Shown: positions 21,547-33,878 of the stretch, one piece after another
Layout of the letters: every line of letters starts with the position of its first letter
Numbering within the stretch: position 1 is the first letter of the stretch
Origin: Larix kaempferi
Taxonomy: Eukaryota; Streptophyta; Pinopsida; Pinales; Pinaceae
Length of the DNA stretch: 64,000 nucleotides
Assembly (NCBI GenBank): GCA_027924585.1
Contig: BSBM01000007.1
Span: forward strand, 8,070,001 to 8,134,000
Reading direction: 5' to 3'
Notes under the pieces: generated by a model
The model's input: the letters and a program-made list of their open reading frames with translations, nothing else
What the model was told of the DNA's origin: nothing
Database searches by the model: none
Program-made: the position numbers and the translations under genes

Positions 21547-24500
21547 TTAGGTCAGTTACTAAAGTAGTGAATTTAAAATTTGATGGAATACATATACACA
21601 ACTTCGTCCTATAGTGTGTAGGCTTTGAATGACCTTTATTCGGTATGCTATAAAAAAATGTATTGAAGGTATATATTTAACCTAACCTAACTAACCCCTT
21701 TCATGAAACACATATCTTATTTAGGCCTTTGAGTTAGCTTCAAGCTATATCTTATACTAAAGTTTACATTTCATTTTAAAAGAACATTTAATACCTTAAA
21801 AAGCTTAGAACAATACTTTATCCCATCCAAAAATATATATAACATTTATATATAAAGAAATAACTACACCCACACACACATATATAAAGATGATTATTGA
21901 AATAAGTTGCATACCATTACCCCTAATTCAAGTACCCTATATAAATAAGATGCACCTATGCATTTAACTAACACTTTAATTCATTTCCAAGTGTAAACAT
22001 ATATCAACATATACACTTTACATCCCTTTTATTTTAATATGCATGTATTCGTTTATGTTCTTCACTTTTCGAGACATGCTTGGTAATTGATTTCTATTAG
22101 TTTCTATTATGAAAGTATCCCTCTATACATTCTACCTTTTTCGAAAACATCATATGCAACCAAACATCATATGCAATCAAAATGTATGACATACCCATAA
22201 TAACAATCAGTTAGTCCACAATGTATAATAAGAGCTATTGTTATTTTCTTCAAGCAACTCATAGCATTGTGAATCCAATTCCTTATCTAAACATAATTAT
22301 ATTAGTTCGTAGTTGAATAACACAAAAATTACCTTCGTAAGTCTTCATGAATTCGTTCACCAATTACATCATAACTAACATGGGATATAACACTAAAAAG
22401 GTAAATTATAAGAGTAAACTTAAACATGCTAATACATACATCTATGTGGTCATCACAAGAGCAACATGCATAACAGGAAATATCTTTTACATAAATTACT
22501 TGAAGAAAGTATGCATCTTCATAAGCACAAAATCATTAACATGACACACACGAAGGGAACATATGTAGGTGGTTCACCCGACTCCATGGGCTACGTCCAC
22601 AAAATCAAGTCTTTTATTAATTGAACCAGAAAGAAGTTTTACAAGTCTGCAACACCATTGTTGCCCTACTTTCTTCCCATCTCCTCATAGCCTCCTACTT
22701 TCTTCCCATCTCCTCATAGCCTCCCTCCTAGGGAGTTCCTTTAAGACATAAGAATACTAGACCACAATTATGATACAAAACCATAGTAACTCAAAAGAGT
22801 TCTATTTGGAGTGAAAAATCCTACAACAAGACTATTACTGATTACACAAAAAGATTTATAAATAAGTAATAACTAACAACTATGGTTATGCCCCATGGGA
22901 TTCTTTCTCACAATATATATAATACAATACTTCTTTCAAGACAATAGCTTGGATTACTTCCTTTAATGTTTAAGGTCATAAGATGAAGACATCATATCCT
23001 AATAATTGGTTTTCACCCCATCCTCGTCCAAAACCATCTCCCATAAAGAACGTTAAAAACCCTCAAAGTATGTAGACATATACTAAGCGTCAGGTGAATT
23101 CATAAGGACAACTCATACAAGAGTGATTATTTAAGATTTCCTAAACAATCTATATCTTAGTGGAGAAAAGTTTCACGCTGTCAACAAGAATCGTAAGTAA
23201 TTACATTCTGAATTCCATCTTTTAAACTCTGTTGAATAGAGCAGGTATCAACATAATTCCATAAATACAAACAACGACAAAACAAATGCTGCAAAATGAT
23301 AGAGGATAAAAATGAAGGTCAAGCTTGCGGCCTTATTAGCGGTATGCAAAAGTAGAACGCTAAGGATAATCTCTGATCACTTATTTACAGCCTTATTGGC
23401 AGTCTGCAGATAAAAAAAACGCAGAGGATAAATCTGATCAGATCTTAAGGCTTTACTAGCAGCATGTAGATGGTAAAATTAATTTGGAAAAACTCCCTAG
23501 TGCAAAGACATCCATAACGAATTCTATATATAAAAATTAGAACAGGAAATTAATCCTGGGTTCAAGCTATTAAGTTTTTCCCTTCCTCTCGGTAATGGAA
23601 ATATTCCTAACCAAGAGTAGGGATAAAGGGACTCACCCTTTTCTCCGATAGCTATACCTCTACACAAAAGGTTAAAAACAAAGAGGATCTCAACCTCTAA
23701 TGCCAATCCTCTCCATGATGCGTAGGTATAAGATTATAACGGAGTGGAGAAGTCGATCTACCATGCAATAAATTGTAATACAGTTTGTAGAACACGCATT
23801 TTCAAGAATGGGCATAGCAATATGATATACAGCAACCGAAATCTAGATTAAAATATCCATACCAAAATCAACCTATAGACGGATCTATTCCTTAAGTTTA
23901 GTTGTACAGGCAGAACTATCTACCATTCAAACTTATCACTGCCTTAACAAACTAGCAAGCATGTTCAGAGAAATGCATTCCTAAGAAAAGAAACCAGAAT
24001 GCATGATCGATATAACCGAGCTCAGAAATCGTACCCAATGTGCATATAGGATCAAAACGCTACAGGCGGTCCTTTAAAAAGATAACAGAGACCATACTTA
24101 CCCTTGTAAATCTTGGAACGAAATAAAAATAGAACAGAAGAAAGAAGGAATACGCTGAAATGGCGAAACATCTGTAGGGTGCAGATAATCGTTTGCATGG
24201 CTTTCCTTTCTCTATCATAGATCCTCTTTCGAAAACACATTACAGAGCCCCAACCTAGCGCTGATCTCCAGTGAATATCTAATATAAATCTTATGGTGAA
24301 GCTAATGCCGATCTCCAGGGAGATACAACGAAGAGCACCATACACCAACGCAGATCTCCATTGAACACCCCCCACGATAAAACTATCCCTCCCCTAAGAA
24401 GAGTTCTTTTCCCCCCTCTCATAGGAGTTACAGGTGGTTTAATGAATGCCTAGTCATAAAACCAAGAGGACAAGTGGTGGCTTAACTAGAGTTCGATACT

Positions 24501-25485
24501 CCACTAAGCGGACAAATCCCATTAATTTCAACACCTAGAAGTCTAATTAGTTTCACGATTTTCTTTTTTATCTTCCACGATTTAGAAATTGGCGGGGTTA
24601 GTCTTCCTTAGACATAAAAAGAAAAGACTAACAAAAAAACTCCTCGACGCTATTAAGGTGTATTAGCCTTCATGATAAATATCCATTCTAAATGGATAGT
24701 TAAGTGATGTGGACATAGATATATGTGTATAAGTATTTGTATATACATATAGATTCCAATACTTCTTTGTTAAGCACATTTATACATATAGGTTAATAAT
24801 AACCTAGTTTTTACCTCATTGTTTTGTACCTAAGGTACCCCGCTTTAATACTTCCTAGATAATAACATAGTGAAGATTTATAAAACCAATAGCTTTTATC
24901 TCTTTGTTTTATATTCGCCGGAGCTGAAAACTTTATTGAAGATGACTATATATATGTATTAAAATAATATATATAGTTTATATTCCTCAAGGTCTAACAA
25001 GCGTTTGACCTAGAAATGGTTGTGGGAGATTCTTGTTATTCTGTGACTGTTAATTACTTAGAAGACCTCCTTAGGACTCAAACTTAACTTAGGATTAAGA
25101 TATCCTACAATGACCTTATAGCTCAAGTTAATCAAGTAAACATCATTTTTCATTTTTAAATAACTGATTTGGGTCAGCTAGTGAGAAATACAACTTATTT
25201 CCCTAAGGTACCATGATGACTCCCTAGCTTGTCATCATGCGTTTGTTACTCAGGTCTTCATTAGTCTTTTACCACTCCCCTAGTAGATCCTTTCCCTCAT
25301 CATTTTAAGTCCTTTCATGCCCGCAACCTCCTAAGTTTACCATTATAACTTATGAAAATAAATGATAAAGATTTCATGGTTTACTGGTGGGGCCTTGGCC
25401 TTGAGCTCCTCACCAGTAAATCGGTACAATATTCAATTATATATATATTTTTTTAAATAATAAGGGAATAAAAGGAGGGATATTA
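21547..25485. other. AT-rich interval, partly LTR-like
   Basis: No coding region is recognised. At 22563-22610 the minus strand reads GTGGACGTAGCCCATGG followed by GGGTGAACCAC, a phrase common in the R-U5 part of plant LTRs, so a decayed minus-strand LTR is likely there. From 25487 leftward a second LTR-like start (TGTAATATCCC) follows a purine tract. I could pair neither with a second copy. A duplicated segment (ctactttcttcccatctcct) lies at 22666-22720. Confidence 0.35.
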
Positions 25486-25752
25486 CATCCTCCTCCCCTT
25501 AAGAATAACACCGCCCTCGGTGTTCAATAAATTGTCTCTTGTTCTTGCTTCCACTTTTGCTCGCTTTGTCATCTCTATTTTGATCATTTTCAAGTTCCCA
25601 TGATTTCCACAACTTTTATCGCTCATAACCTGTTCTTTTGTGCAACACCACATTTGCAATTCATGGAATCCTTTAACTTTTCGTTTGTGCTTTATTATCA
25701 CAAGCATACACAAATTCATTGCTCCCACGGTGTAGACCATTAATTTAATCAA
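25483..25752 (-). pseudogene. Possible Gypsy pol tail, polypurine tract and LTR start
   Basis: An 89-codon minus-strand frame ends LLNTEGGVILKGRRM and its last codons form the purine tract AAGGGGAGGAGGA, followed at 25487 by TGTAATATCCC. Gypsy elements commonly end pol in exactly this way just before the 3' LTR. The rest of the frame has no domain I recognise, so this call rests mainly on the junction. Confidence 0.35.
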
Positions 25753-26334
25753 AACATATCATAAAGTAGTCCATGTGCTCCAAGGATTATGCCCAACACA
25801 TATAAAAAAGTAATCCATGTGCTCCAGAGCTTATGCTCAACACTGATTTAGAATAGTCAAGGTCATCTATAGTGTATTCACTCAACACCAAATAATTTTT
25901 CTATATTTATTATTTATCCATAAAAGCCATAATGTTTGTTCACTAGCCCTTTTTATAGTTTTTGTAAAATAACTTGAACACATAATGTAAGCATAACATA
26001 ATAGAAAATCATATTTGTAATAGTACTAGATATATATAGGTAGTTTAATCCGTGAGTATAAGACGCGCCCATAGTATTGATCTTGGGCCTATTTCAATGG
26101 TCATTAATAATACCTTTTCAGGGACTATGGTATTATACTACAGTGCAATCCAAGACCCCATTATGTGTGTTTTGAGTTTCCCCGGGACTCCACATGACTC
26201 ATTACTGCAACATGCCCATCCAACACGAGGACGATACCCTTTCACTTTATTATATAGTTTTAGGTATATCTCCTACCGGTGCTCTTCAGGATGTTCATAC
26301 AACTTGGACATCCCCACAGTTGTTTCAAAATTCC

Positions 26335-26874
26335 ACGATGCTCTAGAGTCCCTCTAACTCAACATGAAACCTCTTTAATAGGTTAATAGTCATGATGCTC
26401 GAGAGTCCTCCCGACTCCACACCATACTATAAAATATAAGTAACTATGATGCCCCAGAGGCCCTCCCGACTCAACATCAACCTCTTTAATAGGTTAATAG
26501 TCATGATGCTCCAGAGTCCCTCCCGACTCAATATCAACCTCTTTAATAGGTTAATAGTCATGATGCTCCAGATTCCTCCCGACTCAACACCATACTATAA
26601 AATATAAGTAACCATGATGCTCCAGAGTCCCTCCCAACTCAACACCAACATCTTTAATAGGTTAATAGTCATGATGCTCCAGAGTCCCTCCCGACTCAGC
26701 ATCAACCTCTTTAATAGGTTAATAGTCGTGATGCTCCAGAGTACTCCCGACTCAACACCATACTATAAAATATAATTAACCATGATGCTCCAGAGTCCCT
26801 CCCGACTCAACACCAACCTCTTTAATAGGTTAATAGTCGTGATGCTCTAGAGTCCCTCCCGACTCAACATAAAA
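26335..26874 (+). repeat. Higher-order tandem repeat (57-bp and 54-bp units)
   Basis: Ten units share GATGCTCCAGAGTCCCTCCC and GACTCAACA. Unit A (57 bp) ends ctctttaataggttaatagt. Unit B (54 bp) ends atactataaaatataagtaac. They follow the order A B A A B A A B A A, so a B-A-A block of 168 bp repeats: B units start at 26391, 26559 and 26727, exactly 168 bp apart. More diverged relatives (ccatgtgctccagagcttatgc) occur around 25770-25840. Confidence 0.93.
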
Positions 26875-27877
26875 TAGGTTCATCTATTTACTCATTAGTT
26901 CGAACTCATGATTTTATCATATCCCTTTATGAGTCATTGATCTTACCATATGCTTACCATGTTTAGTATATCGCATCCTTGTCTTTCTGCAAGTTCCGTA
27001 GAATGTGACCATTTTTTAGCGATCCAACTTATCTGTATAGGTTCTTTTGTAACCAACATTCCTCCTTGGTCATGTCATCGGTCGTAGTTAGAAATCAATT
27101 CCTGAAATGTTAGTATAAAAGAGAAAGAATTATTTGATTCAATTGTTCAACAATTGAACACATTCATCTCATAGCATTACACACATGCTTCTTTGATAAT
27201 TCATACATCTTTTTCAATTCACCGTGATATATGAATGTATACTCTTCGATATTCTTATTGTGAATCTGAGGTCCAATCTGCTAATAAACAACATGTCAAT
27301 ATCATAATTTAAGCGTTAAGTTTGCATATAGATTCATTACCATCATAAAAAGATTATTTTCTCTATAACATTTTGATGTTTAAAAAGATTCCATGATTAA
27401 TCAATCACAAAAATATTAGGATCCTTCTATCATACCCATAATTTCTAGTTGATATTTTAAGGAAAAAGGAGTGTAGATTTTTTTCTTAATTCTTCATCCA
27501 ACAACCTGTTATAATCTTTCATAATAACCATTTTAATCATTGTGGGAATACTTACTAAGCTTGATACTCATCTACTCAAATTTAGTTAAGAAAGGTTCAT
27601 CAAACATAATTAAGATGATATCACGAGTTCTTTATTTAATCCTCTTTAAAATATATATCTAAGTACAAATACTTATTCTTATGTTTGCATGGTTCCAACA
27701 TATCTCTATCAAGCATCTTCCTTACTTGTATCTTCTCTAAGTACTAACCCACCATATATCACATAGTCACAACATAGTTGTCATTGTCATTTTCTAAAAA
27801 CAACTACTTACCCTTTCACTTTTGAATCCATAAGAAGAAACTTATACATCACCATAAGTAGTAGAATTAAGAACAAC
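26875..27877. other. AT-rich DNA without recognised features
   Basis: No gene, LTR or repeat array was recognised in this kilobase. Confidence 0.4.
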
Positions 27878-28265
27878 CACTAGTACAAAATGAGAGATAA
27901 GTGACCAAAAAAACGACCAAAATCCACATATAAATGACCACTTTTGAGTTGGTGACCACTGGTAGCAAATTAGTGGCCATATATCACGCGACAAAAAATG
28001 TGGTCATATTTAGCTTGGTCATTTATAGCTTATCTTGTGGTCATATATTTGGTCATATATTTGGTCATTAATTTGGTAATATATTTGGTCATTAATTGTC
28101 ACGTGATAAATGACTGCTAATTTGCTACTAGTGATCGCCAACTCAAAAGTGATCATTTATATGCATATTTTGGTCATTTTTTTGGTCACTTATCTCTCAT
28201 GTTGTACTGGTGGTCGTTTATATGCAAATTTTGGTCATTTTTTAGTCATTTATCTCTCTTTAGTG
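27878..28265. mobile_element. CACTA-like foldback (non-autonomous) element
   Basis: The left end CACTAGTACAAAATGAGAG is followed by ~110 bp that recur inverted on the right, ending gttgtactggtg (28201-28212). The CACTA start is typical of En/Spm-type elements. The right side carries the terminal sequence twice: a further copy at 28213-28265 ends ctctttagtg, again the complement of CACTAAAGAG. Between the arms, 'tttggtcat' repeats several times. I see no coding capacity and no clear 3-bp duplication. Confidence 0.6.
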
Positions 28266-28281
28266 GTTTTGGAATATATAT

Positions 28282-28351
28282 AAGGCACGGAGGAATCGAA
28301 CCACCAACCTCTTGCCGATAAGGCAGGTGCTCTACCATTGAGCTAGCACCC
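28282..28351 (-). tRNA. tRNA-like sequence, anticodon possibly UAU; probably a pseudo-tRNA
   Basis: Reading the minus strand from 28351: TAGCTCAATGG matches the Pol III A box and GGTTCGATTCC matches the B box perfectly. The D arm folds (GCTC/GAGC), the T arm folds with one mismatch (GGTGG/CCTCC), and the anticodon arm folds with one mismatch around loop CTTATCG, which would place UAU at 34-36. The acceptor ends (GGGTGCT against GTGCCTT) do not pair well. So it is either a decayed tRNA or a tRNA-derived repeat head with an intact internal promoter. It abuts the CACTA-like element. Confidence 0.5.
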
Positions 28352-31300
28352 TTAAATAGAATTCCTTATGGATTGATATGAGAATAAAATTTACAACAGT
28401 TAACAACATCATGTCAAATTATGGAAAATGGTCACATACCTAGGTAAGAAACAAAGATTACCCAATAGTCACCAAAAACGGTCATGTTAATGATAAGCTT
28501 CTTTTGCCAAAATCTCTCAAAAATCAAGAATGCAGTTGTATTGTCACTTTTTTCTTCGAGTGGTACCAAATCAAGAATCATAATAGAATTCAAAGTGAAA
28601 CTCCTCAAGATCCTTTTGCTGGAAATAGAGCTTTCATATTAAATTTTGAATGTCTGAAATGACAAAGAAAAAATGTCCTAGCATTCAATCAACTCATAAG
28701 TTATATACTTGCACAAATTCATCTTAACCCCAGATCTGTTCTTTGCTGAGAGGTATCAAGAAAGTGCCGAGTGTAACTCAAAACTCTCACACCTAACTCT
28801 TCAAGTTTTTGGAAATGGTTAAAGATCAATTTGTGCATCCCCTAGGGATAGCTCAACTAGTTATAGCCAAATTTTATGGGAATTTTGATAAGTCTGCCAA
28901 CAAGCGCATGGTTCAAATCTCCATGGCATTTTTTTGGGAAAATGCAGATGGAATTCTAAAGATGTCAAAGAAAACCAGTCAAAAGACAAGGAAGCAACAA
29001 GCTCCGATATGTATCAATATCATGTTTGTATTGGCTTTATCAAGTGAAATTTATGTTGGTGTTTATAATTGGCTTCAACTAAAGAGAACCTATGGAATGT
29101 TGCAGAATATGAACCAACATGCATTTGCAAACAAGAATGGTGCCACAAACACTACTTCCAAGGCTCGAGTCCAGTAATCTTTGGCTTCAAGGTCATCAAC
29201 ACTAAGACAGGTACAAGGAGCTCTAATTAATTTATTATTACATTATTTATATATCATGTCAAACTTTTTGTTATTAATTTATTAAATGTAGTGATGAGAG
29301 ATTGTGTGTCTTGTTGTAGGGAAAACTTGTAGAGTTGAAGTCTAGAAATGGAGCTAATCAGCTTGCAACAATTAAGGAATCAATAAGGAGAGCAGTATTT
29401 ACACCCATAATCATGGAAGAGAAATGAGGTTAAAGATGTGTTCACAGAAGGGGATGATGGAGACAAATTTTCCACTTCCATTCCAAGTGAAGAGCACAAC
29501 AGAATTGGTGAAGAAATTGAGAAAACATTAGAAATATAAAAAATAGTTCCATCATCAAAATTGGGCAAGAAGAATGATCCTTCAAAGGGTTTGATTGAAG
29601 CAAATAATGTTAACACAAGTGAGTGAGTTGGCTTTGCAAATGTTTCAAAGCAGAGCTTCTCACAACTATTAAATGCAACTATGGTTTTGTTCTAGTTGGG
29701 AAATTGCATGAAGCAACGAAAGAGATGGTTTCTGATGCAGCAACATAAATGGTTTGTGTTTCTGGAAAGAGGAAAGAAGATGGGATAAATACATCCAAGA
29801 TGAGTAAATATGATTATGAGCAACAAGCTCAAACACATGTTAAAACCTATATTTTTGAAGGAGATGGTAAGTTTACTGTTGAAGTTAGAATGGACAGAGA
29901 TATTAAATTTAATAGTGCAGTTGATCAATTGATAATTGTGAAGCATTGTGCAAGTGCAAAGACCCTCGATAAACCATTGGAGGTTGCTTCCCCAGTCTTA
30001 AAATAATTGGGGAAAGAAGTGGTTGGAGATAGCAAATTTGTTATACCCAAGTAAAGTATAAGTATAAGTCAAGTCTAGTCTAGTATTTTAGGGTCTAAGT
30101 TGTCAACATGGTATATTGAAAGAGAAATGGTATATAGTGCCATCTCATGTTTTTGCATACCCAAATGCTACACAGCCTGTATTCCCATATGGAGGATTTT
30201 CTTTTGGTTCAATTTTTTCGATGACTTCCACATCCTTGTCAAGAGCACCAACTTCATATGGAGATTCCTTGGGAACATCATGTTTTTCTTCATTTCCCTC
30301 ACAACTTGTGAATGCAGGGGCAATTTCATCTCGAGGTATATGGCTCTACGTGATGGGGGTCACTGATGTTTATGGAATGAAAGGCACTCACAAATGGAAA
30401 ATACCATTTTTTGATTAAAATGCAGGACCTAGAACAGTTGATCTAGACATCAGAGATTCTAAGCAATTTTCCATTGCCAATGGTCGGGTTTCACCAGAGG
30501 GTCATACAAGATCATTTAACTAGAAAACAACTTCAATAGCATTGCCTTTGAAGGGAAAAGAACTTGAAGGAGGTTGGGATTCACATTCTATTGAATACAT
30601 CCATTCTCCATGGAAATACCATTTTTCTCATTTTTTAAGCTATCCTCTAGAGGAACTTGCCACAATTTCTAATTATCATTTATAAATTTTCACATGGTTG
30701 TGGTTTGTAAGGGATCAACATCTCCCACGTCGTTTATCTCATATGTGTAGAATATAAATGTGACCAACTATTGTATGTTATAAGCTTCACATTGAAATCA
30801 TCTTGCTTATGATCTCCAGATGTCATCTAAGTTGTATCAAATGCTAAGGTATCAAAATTTGGAAGTATTTTAATGAGTCTTATTCATGGTTGCTTCTCTC
30901 GCTAGAGTGGCAGTCATAATTATAAGACTTACGATCAATGTATTTTCTATAAATTTCATATCAAAATCTGTTTTACTTGAAGGATTGTTGTGTTTTTATT
31001 TCTAGTCATCATCTAGAATTATTATACATATATTTCTCCCCATTGAAAATCCTATGACTATTAGTCACATGACAATCCTTTCTTATTGTTCTTGTTGCAC
31101 TGCATGTTGTATGAGGTTTCACATTGGGGTTTTTAGCTGGTAGCTAGGAGCATCTTCATGGACTTGAGGTATCTACATCTTCATGCAACTTCTTCTCTTC
31201 TTCAGGATGGATATTTGATGAAGCTTTTTGGTGGAGGATGGTCATTTCTTTATGGTGGATGGTCAGTTTGATGGTATTTTCTATGTTAGATGCTTATTTC

Positions 31301-32215
31301 ATGCATTTGCTTCATATGGATTCTTCCCAAGCTGCATTTTTTTCCATCTCTCAATTGTTGTTTTTGCATCAAGCAAGCATGCATTTTTATAAACTACCTT
31401 GGAATGCCAACCATCAAGTGATGCATTTCACCTTCTTAAGGCCAAAGGCTTGTGACCTTCAAGTTAATTGTTGACTTCATACATTCCCAAGGATTTATTT
31501 TTCTACAAAGTTTGGAGGGTTTATTTAGTATCAACGTGTCCAAAAGGTCATGTTGGACATGGTGTTGTGCACCTCTGTTAATTGATGTAATATAGGGGGG
31601 GATCAACCTGCACTATGAGCAAATAACACCTATAAATTCTTCCACACAATCTGCCTATTTCATACAATCTTAAATATTATATAAGGGTCCATAGCATAAA
31701 GCTGGTCAAGGTGTTCATGAAAGGCAAGATCACCAACACAATTGAATGGCAACTTTTCCACCAAAATGAGAAGTGCCTGTGAATTTTCTATGCCATTTCC
31801 TAAATGGAAATGACACCTAAGGTAGCTATGCAAAGAAATGATGGCTAGGATTCTACTATTTTATATGTTGAGTAAGCCAGTGATGGTCGAGGGCCCACTT
31901 CCAAGGACAAAATATTATCCCCATCATGATGTGTGTGAGTCATCTCATCTCATTAGCAACTTCATTTATGATTACAAAAATGTGCGGCCTTTTTATTTGT
32001 GTCCCAAGGAAAGACTTTGTTAGTTATATGGTTATGTGCCAAATGGTTATTTTGAATTGTGGTAGTATCATTGTATGGCCAAGTGAAATTTGTTTTGAGT
32101 CATATGCTCTTGCGTAGTTATAGAAGCTATTAAGGCATCTTGGTACAATATGTTTTAGCTTATGACAATTGCAATGTAAACCACTATTTTTAATCTATAA
32201 TACATACACATAGCA
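28352..32215. other. Interval with short frames of unknown origin
   Basis: Plus-strand frames at 28809-29177 (122 codons), 29749-30006 and 30116-30418 lie in a row and could be pieces of one broken coding sequence, with Lys/Glu-rich text between them (29420-29600). I recognise no domain: the first contains LVIAKFYGNFDKSANKRM, the last GGFSFGSIFSMTSTSLSRA. From 30700 to 32200 nothing coding is visible. It could be a host gene relic or the inside of an unrecognised element. Confidence 0.3.
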
Positions 32216-32219
32216 TCAA

Positions 32220-33021
32220 GCAAACAATGAAGCAACTTCTTCATCTAGTTCACCAAACGACACCGACAAAGTTGCAAGAAGTAATACAGGGAGATCTTAG
32301 GGTAATTCTTTCATAAGAGTTTTAAAACAGCTCTTAGCTAATCATGTGATGCCTATGAATCTCATAAGTGCAATGAGACAAAATAAGAAACTTGAATGTT
32401 ATTGGGGAAACTCTGGCAATCTGGCCATAATGATTTCAGAACATACTACCAAAAATGTATACATGGAAAAGACAATAAGCTAATGCATACAAAATATACT
32501 TAAAGTTTCCCACCATAGTTGAATTTGAGAAAAATACAATATAGCTGGTGTATTCCTTCTTGCTTCTTCCACAATATGTACTAATGCTTCTTCAGGGGTC
32601 TTGGCACTTGGATTAGACATAAGTGACAGAATCCCAAGCGAATGCACAGGAAATATCTCAAGTTCATTTAACACTGCAGGGCCAATGTGATCCTGGCATA
32701 CAAAGCACAAAAAAGAACATTAGATCATAAAACTTATTGGTTTACTTAAGATTTTCAACAGTTGAAATTATTAGATTCAAAGTAAAGGCATTTTATATTC
32801 ATACCAGGCCAGTGCCTTCCTTTCCACACATCAAGAGCCTTGGTCTGTACACAACACAAGTTAAAGTGCAGTAGGGAAATCCAAATAAGTTAGCAACATT
32901 ACGAGAATTGTCATCCAGGGAATCTTTTGTAACCCCCTTTTCTAGTATGGGAAATATTTCATAATTACAATCTCTAATCTTGTCCATATGACCTTGTAAG
33001 AATGGAAATCTTACAAGTTAC
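32220..33021 (-). pseudogene. ATAD2-like AAA/bromodomain protein relic, downstream exons
   Basis: ATAD2-type proteins (Arabidopsis At1g05910 class) are chromatin-associated AAA ATPases with a bromodomain. Minus-strand exons match the region between the two AAA modules. The first, entering from 33021, has GHMDKI...EIFPI and YRPRLLMCGKEGTGL and ends at donor GT (32804-32803). The next starts after an AG at 32694-32693 with DHIGPAVLNELE, then KTPEEALVHIVEEARR and LWWET. A third starts near 32337 with KTLMKELP, a stop, and SFGELDEEVASL. Introns of ~110 and ~160 bp have GT/AG ends. At least one stop and one frameshift break the exons. The bromodomain exons are not visible further left. The upstream part of the first exon lies at 57349-57790, beyond the retrotransposon. 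Confidence 0.85.
33017..33021. repeat. Target-site duplication GTTAC (left copy)
   Basis: GTTAC adjoins the left LTR and recurs at 57349-57353 directly after the right LTR. Confidence 0.92.
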
Positions 33022-33865
33022 TATTGACCGAATCGCGACCTCACAGTCGACTGGGGTCCACCAACTGTCGACACATACCGCAGTCTCCCTAGGCACCAGC
33101 CCGGGTAGGTTTGAGCCCACCCAGCAACACCCACAGAGTGGATGAGGTCTCACTCGAGGCGTCCAGGAAGGGCAGACGGTACCATGTTTCTGCCGAGGGA
33201 GGAGGCGAGTTGCGGAAGTATGATACCAACGTCAATTATAAATATTCATCATGAAGTTCTAGCACATCACTTTAATCACAACATTTTAACATTACCATAG
33301 ACAGAGATCACACATTACTTTAATCGCAGCATTCAGCATTAGAGTAACCAGATGTCTATAACATATTATTGCGTCATTCACATCATAGCGACAGCAACAG
33401 ATAATTGCATTAAGAAAAGGAAATAACATAAGTATCGAGTGACATTACACACATATTGCACCAAATCATCATCCTTATATTACTGTGGCAAACCAAAAGC
33501 AGTACATAAACCTCTATGCAACTCCCACATTATCTCTCTGTCAATCTCCGCATATAGCTCTATCTCTATCATCTATCCATCGACTCTCCCTAACACTTAC
33601 AATTCTCATCTATTTATAGGCTTCCACCAATTACAATACTTGTCCACTTTCCTAACCAACACTTAAGGACAATTGACTAACTGACTTGGTCTAATGACCC
33701 AAAAACCTGCATACCGTGGTATAATTACAAAATACATGACCCAAGTGACCCAAAACCCGCCAACTACGGTATCCTTTGGCACAAAGTACTCCTTTCGCAC
33801 CTTCATCCAACGTGTCACGGAATCAGCAGTACCGCGATCATTCCCCATCAAACCGCCTGCCAACA
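33022..33865 (-). repeat. 3' LTR of the 24-kb Gypsy element
   Basis: 844 bp. On the plus strand it reads TATTGACCGAATCG...CTGCCAACA, and the complementary strand starts TGTTGGCAGG. The plus-strand left end should be TG, as in the partner LTR (TGTTGACCG), but is TA. It contains short frames that duplicate those in 56505-57348 and are not genes. Confidence 0.93.
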
Positions 33866-33878
33866 GACCCCCAAAACA
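33866..33878 (-). other. Polypurine tract of the 24-kb element
   Basis: On the minus strand, TGTTTTGGGGGTC leads directly into the LTR start TGTTGGCAGG. It primes plus-strand synthesis and fixes the element's orientation. Confidence 0.75.

Noticed and set aside
23690-23706. Degenerate primer-binding site on the minus strand (TGGCATTAGAGG)
   Set aside because: Nine of twelve bases match the Met-tRNA site, but I could not show an LTR ending there or a gag following. Too weak.
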